The notes below the pieces were generated by a model. That model saw only the letters and a program-made list of their open reading frames with translations, was not told the DNA's origin and searched no databases. The translations under genes were made by a program, and so were the position numbers. 64,000 bases of DNA from Neoactinobaculum massilliense (GTDB taxonomy: Bacteria; Actinomycetota; Actinomycetes; Actinomycetales; Actinomycetaceae), in the NCBI RefSeq assembly GCF_900604955.1, contig NZ_UWPE01000002.1, positions 62,001-126,000 on the forward strand, in the 5' to 3' direction. Below, in pieces: positions 16,858-24,847 of the stretch (position 1 is the stretch's first letter; every line of letters begins with the position of its first letter).

Positions 16858-17904
16858 ATGCGTGCCATCGCCGTGGACGTGGGGGGCACGTCCATCAAGG
16901 GTATTGTTGCCTCCGATACGGGAGAGATCCTGGCGCGAGCCCGCCTGTCCACGCCGGGTGCCGGAAGTCCGGCGACGCCGGGAACTGCGACGACGTCGGA
17001 GCCGCACGTAACGCCCCCGGTCACGGAAGTGGGTATGGGCTCTGACGAGCCCGCACGTACCCGCGCCGCTTCTTCGGAATCTGACGGGAATGCCGCTTCT
17101 TTGAAACCCGCCGGGAATCACGGCGTCGCCATGCCCGGAGCTGACGTGGCGGCCGCTATCGCCTCGGTGGTGGAGCAACTTCGCGCTACGGATGCCGGGC
17201 GGAACGTAGACACCGAGGCCGTGGGTGTGGCCGTCCCCGGCATCGTGGATGATGCCGCCGGCCGCGTGGTGCTGGCCGTAAATCTCGGGTGGGAGAATGT
17301 GCCGTTACGTGCTCTCATCGAGGAGGAGTTGGGCGGACCCGTGGCCCTCAGCCAGGATCTCCGTTCCGGCGCCCGTGGTGAAGCACGCTGGGGCGTGGGC
17401 CTCTCCGATTTCATTTACCTGGCCGCGGGAACGGGCCTGGCCTCCACCGTTGTATTGGATGGTGAGCCGTTCGCACCGAACCCGTGGGCGGGGGAAATTG
17501 GTCAGTTGCCCTATCCCACCCGGGAGGGCACGGTACGGCTGGAGGAGCTTGGCTCGGCGCGGGCCGTCGGCGCGCTCTACACGCGTCGGCACCCGGATAA
17601 TCCGTTGGATACCGCGGCCGTGGTGCGTGCGGCGCTCGATGGGGACCCGGCCGCGCTGGATACGCTGACCACCTCGCTTACCGCCCTCGGTTACGCCATT
17701 GACGCCGTGCGCCACACGGTGGGCGCGCTTCCCGTGGTGATCGGCGGAGGCCTCATGAACGCTGGGCCGCGGCTGCTGGACATGCTCGCCCGAATCATGG
17801 CGGACTCGCCCTCGCCCATGCCGGCGCCGATTCTTCACGCCGCGGCCCTGGGGGACCAGAGCCAGGCACTGGGAGCGGCGGCGCTGGTTATGCCGGCCGG
17901 CTAG
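16858..17904 (+). CDS. ROK family sugar kinase (candidate N-acetylhexosamine kinase)
   Basis: A 348-residue ROK protein. The phosphate-1 motif DVGGTSIKG lies at residues 7-15, followed by GVAVPGIVDD, the catalytic-region SQDLRSGARGEARWG (Asp as base), AAGTGLAST and the adenosine-site VIGGGLMNAG. It is a kinase, since there is no N-terminal HTH. Two oddities are seen: a disordered insertion of about 60 residues (roughly 35-95) after the first hairpin, and no CxCGxxGCxE zinc motif where ROK kinases normally have it (the place reads GEIGQLPYPTREG). Position, one base after agaS, suggests phosphorylation of GalNAc or GlcNAc freed by the phosphorylase. Glucose or another hexose as substrate cannot be excluded. 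Confidence 0.75.
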   Translation: MRAIAVDVGGTSIKGIVASDTGEILARARLSTPGAGSPATPGTATTSEPHVTPPVTEVGMGSDEPARTRAASSESDGNAASLKPAGNHGVAMPGADVAAAIASVVEQLRATDAGRNVDTEAVGVAVPGIVDDAAGRVVLAVNLGWENVPLRALIEEELGGPVALSQDLRSGARGEARWGVGLSDFIYLAAGTGLASTVVLDGEPFAPNPWAGEIGQLPYPTREGTVRLEELGSARAVGALYTRRHPDNPLDTAAVVRAALDGDPAALDTLTTSLTALGYAIDAVRHTVGALPVVIGGGLMNAGPRLLDMLARIMADSPSPMPAPILHAAALGDQSQALGAAALVMPAG

Positions 17905-18249
17905 CCGGCCGGCCCCGCGATCGTCACCACCGTTGACGTCTCCGGGGTCCCCACACCCCGCCACCGTTGACCGTCCGCGACCATGTCCGTCCCCGGCCAG
18001 GTCTGTCCCCGGCCAGTCCCCGGACCTTCTCCGCACTTGTGCGCCGTTAAGGCTTGTTGCGGGCCGCTAAGCGGTCCGCAACGGTGCATAACGGCGCACA
18101 AACACCGACCACCGGCACCCCGCCGAACCACCCAGCCCACATCCCGGCCGAACCACCCAGCCCACCAACACCGGTCACCGACACCAAGCCGAATCACCCG
18201 GCCTATCAACCATCCGCCGTCCCCGAACGGCGTCGAAAAGGAGTGCATC
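17905..18249 (+). other. Intergenic spacer with strong inverted repeat and direct repeats
   Basis: Between the ROK and PfkB genes. Arms at 18056-18068 and 18070-18082 form a 13-base inverted repeat with one G-U-tolerant mismatch (outer arms GTTGCGG / CCGCAAC), with almost no loop, so the folded loop must take some bases from the stem. Two exact 18-base copies of CCGAACCACCCAGCCCAC follow at 18123-18140 and 18148-18165, with a weaker third near 18190. The stretch is C-rich and shows no codon pattern. No T-run follows the hairpin, so a terminator, leader structure or binding site are all possible. Confidence 0.55.
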
Positions 18250-19173
18250 ATGATCTGGACGCTGACACCAAATCCCGCCATCGACACCACCTACCAGGTG
18301 CCCACCCTCACCGTGGGTGGCGTGCACCGTGCGGCGCCCCCGCGCGTCGTCGCCGGTGGAAAGGGGATGAACGTGGCCTCGGTGCTGGCTCAGCTGGGCG
18401 TTCCCACCACGGTCACCGGCTTTCTGGGCGGCGCGGCGGGGCGCGAGTTTCTCGCCCTGCTGCAGGCGATGCCGGGCGCGGACCTCATGACACCGCGCTT
18501 CGTGCACACGGGCGCCACCACCCGCCGTACCATCTCCATCACGGATTCGCACGGCGGCACGATCATCAATGAAACCGGGGCGCCCGTAGCCGTGCAGGAT
18601 TGGGATGCGCTCACGGAGGTGTTCAACGACGTTCGTGCCGGCGACGTCGTAGCCATCTGTGGCTCATTTCCGCCGGAAACTGCACCCGGCCGGCTCACGG
18701 CGCTCATTGCCGCGATCCATGAGCGGGGTGGCACCGTGCTGGTGGATACCTCGGGCGCGCCGCTGACGGAGGCGGCCCACGCCGGTGCGGACGTACTCAA
18801 GCCGAATGAGGCGGAGTTGGCGGCCGTAACCGGCACGGATGATGTGAATGCCGGGATGGCGCAGCTGCTGGCCGGCGGGACGGGGCTGGTGGTGTGCTCG
18901 CGCGGCGAGGACGGCCTCATGGCGCAGCTCGCCGGGCAGGAGCCGCTGACGGTGCCCGCACTGACACGTACCGCTGGTAATCCCACCGGCGCCGGGGATT
19001 CCCTGGTAGCCGGGCTGGTGCGCGGCATCAGCCCGGACGGACTCGCGGCGGCCAAAAATCCGGACCAGCTGCGCGCATGGCTGCGAGACGGGCAGGCGCT
19101 GGCCGCCGCCACCGTCGCCTCCCCGATTGCCGGGCGGTTCGACGCCGATGTGTACGCCCGCCTGCGTGCCTAG
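18250..19173 (+). CDS. PfkB-family 1-phosphofructokinase/tagatose-6-phosphate kinase
   Basis: A 307-residue PfkB ribokinase-fold enzyme of the FruK/LacC/PfkB subgroup: it opens with WTLTPNPAIDTTY, has VVAGGKGMNVASVLAQLG near residue 35-55, and closes with the NPTGAGDS motif holding the catalytic Asp250. Such enzymes phosphorylate fructose-1-phosphate, fructose-6-phosphate or tagatose-6-phosphate at the free primary hydroxyl. ATG 18250 is set by GGAG seven bases upstream; the longer open frame before it is C-rich non-coding sequence. Its placement between AgaS/ROK and a class II aldolase favours tagatose-6-phosphate (to tagatose-1,6-bisphosphate), with fructose-1-phosphate as the alternative since no PTS gene is nearby. 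Confidence 0.8.
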   Translation: MIWTLTPNPAIDTTYQVPTLTVGGVHRAAPPRVVAGGKGMNVASVLAQLGVPTTVTGFLGGAAGREFLALLQAMPGADLMTPRFVHTGATTRRTISITDSHGGTIINETGAPVAVQDWDALTEVFNDVRAGDVVAICGSFPPETAPGRLTALIAAIHERGGTVLVDTSGAPLTEAAHAGADVLKPNEAELAAVTGTDDVNAGMAQLLAGGTGLVVCSRGEDGLMAQLAGQEPLTVPALTRTAGNPTGAGDSLVAGLVRGISPDGLAAAKNPDQLRAWLRDGQALAAATVASPIAGRFDADVYARLRA

Positions 19174-19296
19174 CGGCGGCTGACCCGGGGCTGGCCGGAT
19201 GGCGGCCGGCCCCACGCAGGCCTGCTCGCCGACCGGCGTCACGCAGGCCCACTCGCCATTCGGCCCCCGCAGGCCCACACTCACTATCCGATTCCC

Positions 19297-19457
19297 CGTT
19301 CGCAGGCGCCTAGTGCACCGGCCCCCGTTCGCAGGCGGTTAGTGCACTTGAAAGGTGGCTAATACACCTCCAAACAACATCAAAGGCCTTTAAAGCAATA
19401 TGGAGCCTCCTTAATGGCCATTAAACCGGTGGGGGAACTGCATTAACGGCCATTAAA
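19297..19457 (+). repeat. Composite intergenic repeat, one full copy with partial blocks
   Basis: A full copy at 19326-19395 shows the front block CGTTCGCAGGCGGTTAG, AGGTG and CACCT arms seven bases apart, CAAACAACAT and a divergent end block. A lone front block precedes it (19297-19315) and two lone end blocks follow (CTTAATGGCCATTAAACC near 19410, and ATTAACGGCCATTAAAG near 19442). Same family and orientation as 12811-13302 and 33540-33785. It lies between the PfkB stop and the aldolase start. Confidence 0.8.
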
Positions 19458-19540
19458 GCAACCATAGGAACACCGAACCGGCGAACTACTGGACTACACC
19501 GGCGTCGTACGGAAACAATGGAATAAAAGAAAGGACAGCA

Positions 19541-20377
19541 ATGCTTGCAGATACTGCTGAGCTCGCCCGCAAAGCTGCGGCGAAGCGCGAAGGGCTCGGG
19601 GCGTTCAACGTGGTGCTCCTCGAGTTCGCAGAAGCATTTGTGGACGCCGCCGAAGCCGCCGGACGCCCGATCATTTTCCAACTCTCCCAGAACGCAATCG
19701 CCTATCACGGCGGCCGGCTAGAACCGCTGGGGAAGGCGCTGCTGGATCTGGGCGCCTCGGCGCACGTGCCCGTCGGCGTGCACCTCGACCACGCGGAGAG
19801 CGTGGACCTGTGCCATCGCGCCGTGGACATGGGCTTCACCTCCATCATGTATGACGGCTCCAAGCTGCCGGATGCGGAGAACCGCGCCACCACCGCGGCC
19901 GTCGCCGACTACGCGCACGCGGCCGGTGTGTCCGTGGAAGCAGAGTTGGGCGAGGTGGGCGGCAAAAACGGCGTGCACAACCCCACCGCCCGCACGGATC
20001 CGCAGGATGCGGCGAAGTTTGTGGCGGACACGGGCGTGGATCTGCTGGCCGTGGCGGTGGGTTCCTCGCACGCCATGGCCACACGCGACGCCGTTTTGGA
20101 CACCGGGCTCATCTCCCGCATCAAGGCGGCCGTCCCCGTCCCGCTGGTGCTGCACGGCTCCTCCGGCGTGCCCGACGCCGGCATGGTGGACGCCATTCAC
20201 GCCGGCATGACCAAGATCAACGTGTCCACGCACCTCAACGTGCTCTACACGGCCGAGGTGCGCCGAGTGCTCGCGGCCGATCCCGCCGTGGTGGATCCGC
20301 GTAAGTACGGGAAGCCGGGGAATGCTGCCGTGCGCGCGGAGGTGGAGCGGTTGCTGCGGCTCTACGCCGGGGAATAG
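19541..20377 (+). CDS. Class II (zinc) fructose/tagatose-bisphosphate aldolase
   Basis: A 278-residue class II aldolase. The HLDH motif at 81-84 supplies the catalytic Asp83 and zinc ligand His84; EAELGEVGG lies at 133-141; zinc ligands His177 (GSSHAMA) and His205 (VLHGSSG) follow. The short length and the sequence HGSSGVPD are closer to GatY/KbaY/AgaY tagatose-1,6-bisphosphate aldolases than to long-form FbaA, though specificity in this family is set by few residues. The product would be dihydroxyacetone phosphate plus glyceraldehyde-3-phosphate. AGGA precedes the ATG by six bases. It is separated from PfkB by about 370 bases of repeats, so it may have its own promoter; a strong terminator follows. 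Confidence 0.85.
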   Translation: MLADTAELARKAAAKREGLGAFNVVLLEFAEAFVDAAEAAGRPIIFQLSQNAIAYHGGRLEPLGKALLDLGASAHVPVGVHLDHAESVDLCHRAVDMGFTSIMYDGSKLPDAENRATTAAVADYAHAAGVSVEAELGEVGGKNGVHNPTARTDPQDAAKFVADTGVDLLAVAVGSSHAMATRDAVLDTGLISRIKAAVPVPLVLHGSSGVPDAGMVDAIHAGMTKINVSTHLNVLYTAEVRRVLAADPAVVDPRKYGKPGNAAVRAEVERLLRLYAGE

Positions 20378-20486
20378 CAGGGGTCAGGGTGCCCGGGAGC
20401 AACACTTCGTTCAGCGCTGGGGCTCCCAGGGCGCACGACGCCGTTCGGGCCCCGCACTAGGGTCCGGGAAAGCTCGGCGGCGGCTC

Positions 20487-20518
20487 AGAGAGGCCCGCAA
20501 AACGCGGGCCTCTCTTTG
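20487..20518. terminator. Strong bidirectional terminator between aldolase and GH20 genes
   Basis: A perfect 12-base-pair stem (AGAGAGGCCCGC / GCGGGCCTCTCT) with a five-base A-rich loop, followed by TTTG on the plus strand. It lies about 110 bases after the aldolase stop and 76 bases before the convergent GH20 gene end, the expected place for a shared terminator. Confidence 0.85.
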
Positions 20519-20593
20519 CTCTCACCCGAGCCGGCCATCACCTACGACTGTCCTAACCGGGGTCCTCCCAGCCGGGGTCCTCCCAGTCACTCC

Positions 20594-22663
20594 TTAGCCC
20601 AGTCGCTCCATGCGGATCGGGATGCCGGCAGGCGCGTGTACGCCGCCATTCGCGTCCAGTTCGAGCGCGCTGAGTGCCGCCCGAATCACCACGGATATCT
20701 GTCCGGCCCCGCCATTTGGTACAGCCTCACAGTTCGATCCGCCGTCACGGGTTGTTCCGTCCTCACGGCCCGGTATGTCCCTGCCGTTTCGCGCGTCGCC
20801 GCCAGCATCACCCACTACCGTCGCGGTCCACTTCTGGCAGTTGTCCTCAAAAATGGCGCGTTCCTCCGGCCGGATCACCTGATTCCAGGGCAGGTCACCC
20901 TGATCCTCCTCACCGGCAAGGTTGAGATCACGGCGGAACCCGCGCGCCGCCCGGACGGCCGCAGGATCCGGGCCATCCGCCAGTTCTGGCCGCCCGTCCT
21001 CATCCATAATGACGCCCAGCGAATTCCGGCCGCGCCGCAGCGAAAGATACCGCCCCGACCGAGCTTCCCGCAGCTTGATGTAGTGGTCCTCGGTCTCCTC
21101 CAGACACCAGGCATCCCCCAGCGCCGCGAGCGCGGGAATGCGCCAAAGTGCCGCCTGCCCCACCGGCGCCCCAGCCGTCGCGGCCAATCCGCTACCGGGT
21201 GCCGCCTGCGCAGCCAACTGCGCGGAGGCCAGCCCCGCGGAGGCTGGCGCGTCGGACACCAACCCCGCCGACACCAACCCCGCCGGAGCCCGCACGGCCG
21301 GACGGGCCGGTACCTCGCGGTCCAGCATCTCCCTTACCTCCGCCCAGGTGTGCCACGGATGCGTGTGGCTCCAGCCGGCCTGTGCGGTGACGGCGAGGCC
21401 ATCTCGCACCTCGTCGGCCACCTGATTTTCCGTCTCCATCCACGCTCGATCCGGCCAGATGGAGCACCGGAGTCCGGCGACTCCCGCTTCTCGGTAGGTT
21501 TCCCCGTCGTCGAAACGGTCCTCCAGCCGCTCCTCGTAGATAGCACGCGCATCCACCGCAAACGGTTCCGAGCGGGACCAGTAATACTGGATCCCCGTGT
21601 TCATTACGTGGAATCCGGCCTGGAGCAGGGCTCCCGGCGCAAGCGTCTTGTAATACCAGTACTCGATGGTGATATCCCGGTCCAGCTCCACAATGTTGGG
21701 GACCACCACGCCGTCGTTCCAGATGCGCAGGTGCTTCCCACGCGCCTTCATGCCGTGAGCTACCTGGTTAATGAAATCGAAGAACATGTCCCGCGGCTGG
21801 GCGCTCGGCCCGAATTTACGCCGCGCCGCCTCCCCGATCTGCGGGAAATCCGCGTAGGTAAGATTCGCGTATTCGAACTCGTCGGCCCCCATGTGCCACC
21901 ACGACGAAGCAAATACATCCGCGTAGGTGTCCACGATGGACAGGTAGAAATCGGCCGCGTCCTCCCGCGTGAAGTCCAGCCGCTCGAGGTCCGGTTCACC
22001 ATCCCCGCCGCGCCGCAATGCCCGGTCCGGGTGGGCGGCCAGGAACGGGCGCATGTGCGATGGAGCGTTCACCTCCGGGACGACGTCGATGTGCGCACTC
22101 CGGGCCGCTTTCACAATCGCGGCAATTTGGTCCCGGCGCCAGTATGGCCAGGGGGAGCCCGGCTCGGCGATATTCGCTTCCAGGAGTAACTCATTGAGCC
22201 GGAGCTTGCGCATGCGGGCAAGTAGCTGCGAAATGAACGGCTCACTGTAGGTGAGCGTGGAGGCGGAAAGCGTCACGCCGCGGTGGGCGAAATGTGGCGC
22301 CGCCGCGACCCGCCCACACTCGAGGGAACTCCGCCCCGCCGCCCGTGCTTCGCGCTCCAGCATGCCAAGCGCATCCACGCCGTACATTAGACCGGTCGGA
22401 TCCGCCGCCGTCACCGTTGCCACATCCGGCGTGATCGTCAATACGAACGCTTCAACGGCCCGATCCCCGAGGTCCCGACGTTGCCCCGCGCCCCCGGCCG
22501 CCGCGCCCTCACTATCGGAGCTCTCTCGAACGCGGGCACCGGCGTCGAACTCCCCAAGCAGGGTGCCGCGGTCCACCAGCTCGGTACGCATGCGGCCGCC
22601 CACCTCCCATTCGCCGTCCCACCGTTCTTCCGGGGGCAAACTGGGGATAATGAGCGGCCACAT
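20594..22663 (-). CDS. GH20 beta-N-acetylhexosaminidase / lacto-N-biosidase-like, cytoplasmic
   Basis: A 689-residue GH20 enzyme without a signal peptide. A GH20b-like N-terminal alpha/beta domain (to about 125) precedes the TIM barrel, which holds FAHRGVTLSAS, VVPEVNAPSH and the catalytic pair Asp261-Glu262 in WHMGADEFEY, with later aromatic residues (IEYWYYK, WPDRAWMETENQ) lining the -1 subsite. An Ala-rich linker near 455-500 leads to a C-terminal beta-rich region with DHYIKLREARSGRYLSL that looks carbohydrate-binding-like. GH20 enzymes use substrate-assisted catalysis to remove terminal GlcNAc or GalNAc (or lacto-N-biose). Being intracellular and next to the importer, it probably trims imported oligosaccharides. 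AAGG lies upstream of the ATG. Exact linkage is not predictable. Confidence 0.85.
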   Translation of the reverse strand: MWPLIIPSLPPEERWDGEWEVGGRMRTELVDRGTLLGEFDAGARVRESSDSEGAAAGGAGQRRDLGDRAVEAFVLTITPDVATVTAADPTGLMYGVDALGMLEREARAAGRSSLECGRVAAAPHFAHRGVTLSASTLTYSEPFISQLLARMRKLRLNELLLEANIAEPGSPWPYWRRDQIAAIVKAARSAHIDVVPEVNAPSHMRPFLAAHPDRALRRGGDGEPDLERLDFTREDAADFYLSIVDTYADVFASSWWHMGADEFEYANLTYADFPQIGEAARRKFGPSAQPRDMFFDFINQVAHGMKARGKHLRIWNDGVVVPNIVELDRDITIEYWYYKTLAPGALLQAGFHVMNTGIQYYWSRSEPFAVDARAIYEERLEDRFDDGETYREAGVAGLRCSIWPDRAWMETENQVADEVRDGLAVTAQAGWSHTHPWHTWAEVREMLDREVPARPAVRAPAGLVSAGLVSDAPASAGLASAQLAAQAAPGSGLAATAGAPVGQAALWRIPALAALGDAWCLEETEDHYIKLREARSGRYLSLRRGRNSLGVIMDEDGRPELADGPDPAAVRAARGFRRDLNLAGEEDQGDLPWNQVIRPEERAIFEDNCQKWTATVVGDAGGDARNGRDIPGREDGTTRDGGSNCEAVPNGGAGQISVVIRAALSALELDANGGVHAPAGIPIRMERLG

Positions 22664-22754
22664 ATGTACGCCTTTCGGGACTATTTAACTGCTACTGCTT
22701 AACCGATTGCCGCGGTACCAAGCGGGCCGCGGCGGCGTCGGAAAAACCCGGCCC

Positions 22755-23798
22755 CTATTGCTTCACCGAACCCGCAGCCAGACCGGCCTGCCAGTACCGC
22801 TGCAGGAAGACGAAGATGAGGATCAACGGGATCACACCGAACAGGGCACCCATCATGAGCACGCCACGTTCGTTGAAGGTGGCCAGCGACACCATGCCGT
22901 ACAGACCTAGCGTGATGGGCTTGAGGGAGTCCGAGGAAATCATCATGAGGGGCAGCAGGAAGTTATTCCACGTGGCCACGAACATGAACAGGAAAATTGT
23001 TACCAGCGCCGGCGCCAGGATGCGCAGCACAATGGTGAAGAAAATCCGGGACTCAGAGGCACCATCAATACGCGCGGCCTCAAGCAGCTCCGTGGGCACC
23101 GACGTTTCGGCATACACGCGCCCCAGGAAGAAGCCGAATGGGGACACGCAGCACGGGATAATCATCGAAGCCATCGTGTTATCCAGCCCAACGGACTGGA
23201 AAATCGCGTACTGCGGGATGGTCATCAGGGCCGCGGGCATGAGCAGCGCCGCCATCACGATGCCGATGGCCACGCCCTTGCCGCGGAACCTGAATTTCGC
23301 CGTGGCGTAACCCGCCATCACCGAGGTAATGGTGCCGATTGTGGCCGCCACCGTGGAGTAGAGCACCGAGTTCCCTACCCACTGCCAGAAGTATCCGCGC
23401 GTCTGGTTGAGCAGCTCCTGATAGTTGCGGGCAATCGAATCACCCAGCTGATCCAACGGAACCGCGAACCAGAGGCCGGAGGAGGACACCATCTCGCCCG
23501 GGGTTTTCGTGGAGGAAATGAGCACCCAGTAGATGGGGAAGAGGAAGTAGATGAGGGCCAGCACCATGATGCAGATGGTGAGAGCCCGGATGCCCGCGGA
23601 AGCCCGCATGGACTTGGGCTGCTCCGGAGCCGCGTTCGCGGCGCGCTTGAGAGCCCGCTGCCGACGCCGCTCGGCACGCCTGCTGCGTGTGCTTGCGTTC
23701 TTTGCGACACCCGTGGCGCCCTTTACCGCGCCGTTCGCTACGTTTTCCGTGACGCCCCCTGCCGTGTGCTTACCGCTGTTCTCCATTGCCACACTCAT
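22755..23798 (-). CDS. Carbohydrate ABC transporter permease (MalG-type)
   Basis: A 347-residue inner permease of the CUT1 family. A long cytoplasmic N-terminal extension of about 75 residues, rich in Ala, Arg and Lys, precedes six predicted membrane helices; the EAA loop reads EAARIDGASESRIFF, where the ATPase docks. It overlaps the preceding permease gene by four bases (ATGA), indicating translational coupling. With the partner permease and the binding protein it forms an importer for an oligosaccharide, most likely lacto-N-biose/galacto-N-biose given the GH112 and GH20 genes. No ATPase gene is in the window; CUT1 systems often share a distant MsiK-type ATPase. Confidence 0.9.
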   Translation of the reverse strand: MSVAMENSGKHTAGGVTENVANGAVKGATGVAKNASTRSRRAERRRQRALKRAANAAPEQPKSMRASAGIRALTICIMVLALIYFLFPIYWVLISSTKTPGEMVSSSGLWFAVPLDQLGDSIARNYQELLNQTRGYFWQWVGNSVLYSTVAATIGTITSVMAGYATAKFRFRGKGVAIGIVMAALLMPAALMTIPQYAIFQSVGLDNTMASMIIPCCVSPFGFFLGRVYAETSVPTELLEAARIDGASESRIFFTIVLRILAPALVTIFLFMFVATWNNFLLPLMMISSDSLKPITLGLYGMVSLATFNERGVLMMGALFGVIPLILIFVFLQRYWQAGLAAGSVKQ

Positions 23799-24766
23799 GC
23801 CTTATTCACCTTCCGATCAGCCAAGAAGTAGGCCACGGCCAGAATGCCGGCGATAATGGCCATCACGATGGAGATGGCGGAAGCCGGGCCGGCGCCCTGC
23901 GGAGACATGGACCCCTTCATCGTGTTGAGCGCCATCATCATGGGCGTGAAGTACTTCGGGATGCCCGGATCAGCCGTCTGCATGATCTGGGGCTCGTTGA
24001 ACAGCTGGATGGTGCCCACGATGGAGAGGAGCATGGCCAGCAGCGCCGCGCCGCGCACGTTCGGGATCTTGATCTTCGTGGCAATTTGGAATCCCGTGCA
24101 GCCGTCCAGGCGGGCGGCCTCATAGAGGTCATGCGGGATGGCCTGGAGCGCAGCCAGGAAGATCAGCATGTTGTAACCCGTGAATGTCCACGTGGTGATG
24201 TTTGCCATGGAGAGCAAATTCCATCCGTCCGCGAAGAAGTTCACGTCCCACCCGAGCGCCTTCAATCCCTTGACGATGGGGGAAAGCTGCGGGTTATAGA
24301 GGTACACCCACACGATTGCGGCCACCACGCCGGGAATGGCGTAGGGGAGGAAGTAGGAGAGTCGATAGAAAGAAACGTGCTTGACGATGAAGGAATCAAT
24401 AAGCAACGCGAACAGCAGTGCCAGCCCAATCATGATGGGCACCTGGAACAGCGTGTAGAGAATTACCCGTCCGATGCCCGTCCAGAATTCGGAGGACGTG
24501 AGCACGTACTGATAGTTCGCGAATCCGGCGAATACGGTTTTCAGCTCGCCGCCGCCGTACGCGCCTCCAGAGGACTGCTGCTTAAAGAATGAGGAGTAGA
24601 TGGCGTAGAAAATGGGGAATAGGAACACCACCGCGAACAGAATCATGAACGGCGCCATGAATGTCCAGCCGGTACGTGCTTCCTTACGCGCGCGCCGAGA
24701 GCGTGAGTTTTTCTGGGCCTGGGTGAGTTGCGCTCCGCTCCCCGAGTCCTTATTTTTTCTAGCCAT
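23795..24766 (-). CDS. Carbohydrate ABC transporter permease (MalF-type)
   Basis: A 323-residue CUT1 permease with a basic N-terminus (KNKDSGSG..KNSRSRRARKEART), about six membrane segments and an EAA loop EAARLDGCTGFQIATKI. The length is that of short MalF-like permeases such as LacF/UgpA. AGAGGT stands before the ATG. It is the first permease gene after the binding protein and separated from it by about 80 bases holding a GC-rich hairpin. It pairs with the MalG-type permease and supplies half the translocation channel. Confidence 0.9.
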   Translation of the reverse strand: MARKNKDSGSGAQLTQAQKNSRSRRARKEARTGWTFMAPFMILFAVVFLFPIFYAIYSSFFKQQSSGGAYGGGELKTVFAGFANYQYVLTSSEFWTGIGRVILYTLFQVPIMIGLALLFALLIDSFIVKHVSFYRLSYFLPYAIPGVVAAIVWVYLYNPQLSPIVKGLKALGWDVNFFADGWNLLSMANITTWTFTGYNMLIFLAALQAIPHDLYEAARLDGCTGFQIATKIKIPNVRGAALLAMLLSIVGTIQLFNEPQIMQTADPGIPKYFTPMMMALNTMKGSMSPQGAGPASAISIVMAIIAGILAVAYFLADRKVNKA

Positions 24767-24792
24767 GCGTCAACCTCTATTGATGGGTGAGG

Positions 24793-24817
24793 GCCGGCGG
24801 CGCACGGCGCCGCCGGC
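24793..24817 (-). terminator. Intercistronic hairpin between binding protein and permease genes
   Basis: An 11-base-pair perfect GC stem (GCCGGCGGCGC / GCGCCGCCGGC) with a three-base loop and no T-run. Such structures after a binding-protein gene usually stabilise its 3' end or weaken read-through, so that more binding protein than permease is made. Inference from position. Confidence 0.6.
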
Positions 24818-24847
24818 TCAATCAACTTAAGTAGCTCTAGTCAGCCA

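Noticed and set aside
17983-18249. Longer N-terminus for the PfkB protein
   Set aside because: The frame is open, but it is Pro/His/Arg-rich, contains the direct repeats, and the good ribosome site is just before ATG 18250.
20516-22189. A 557-codon open frame antisense to the GH20 gene
   Set aside because: Arg/Pro/His-rich translation without family motifs, and the GH20 catalytic motifs are on the other strand.
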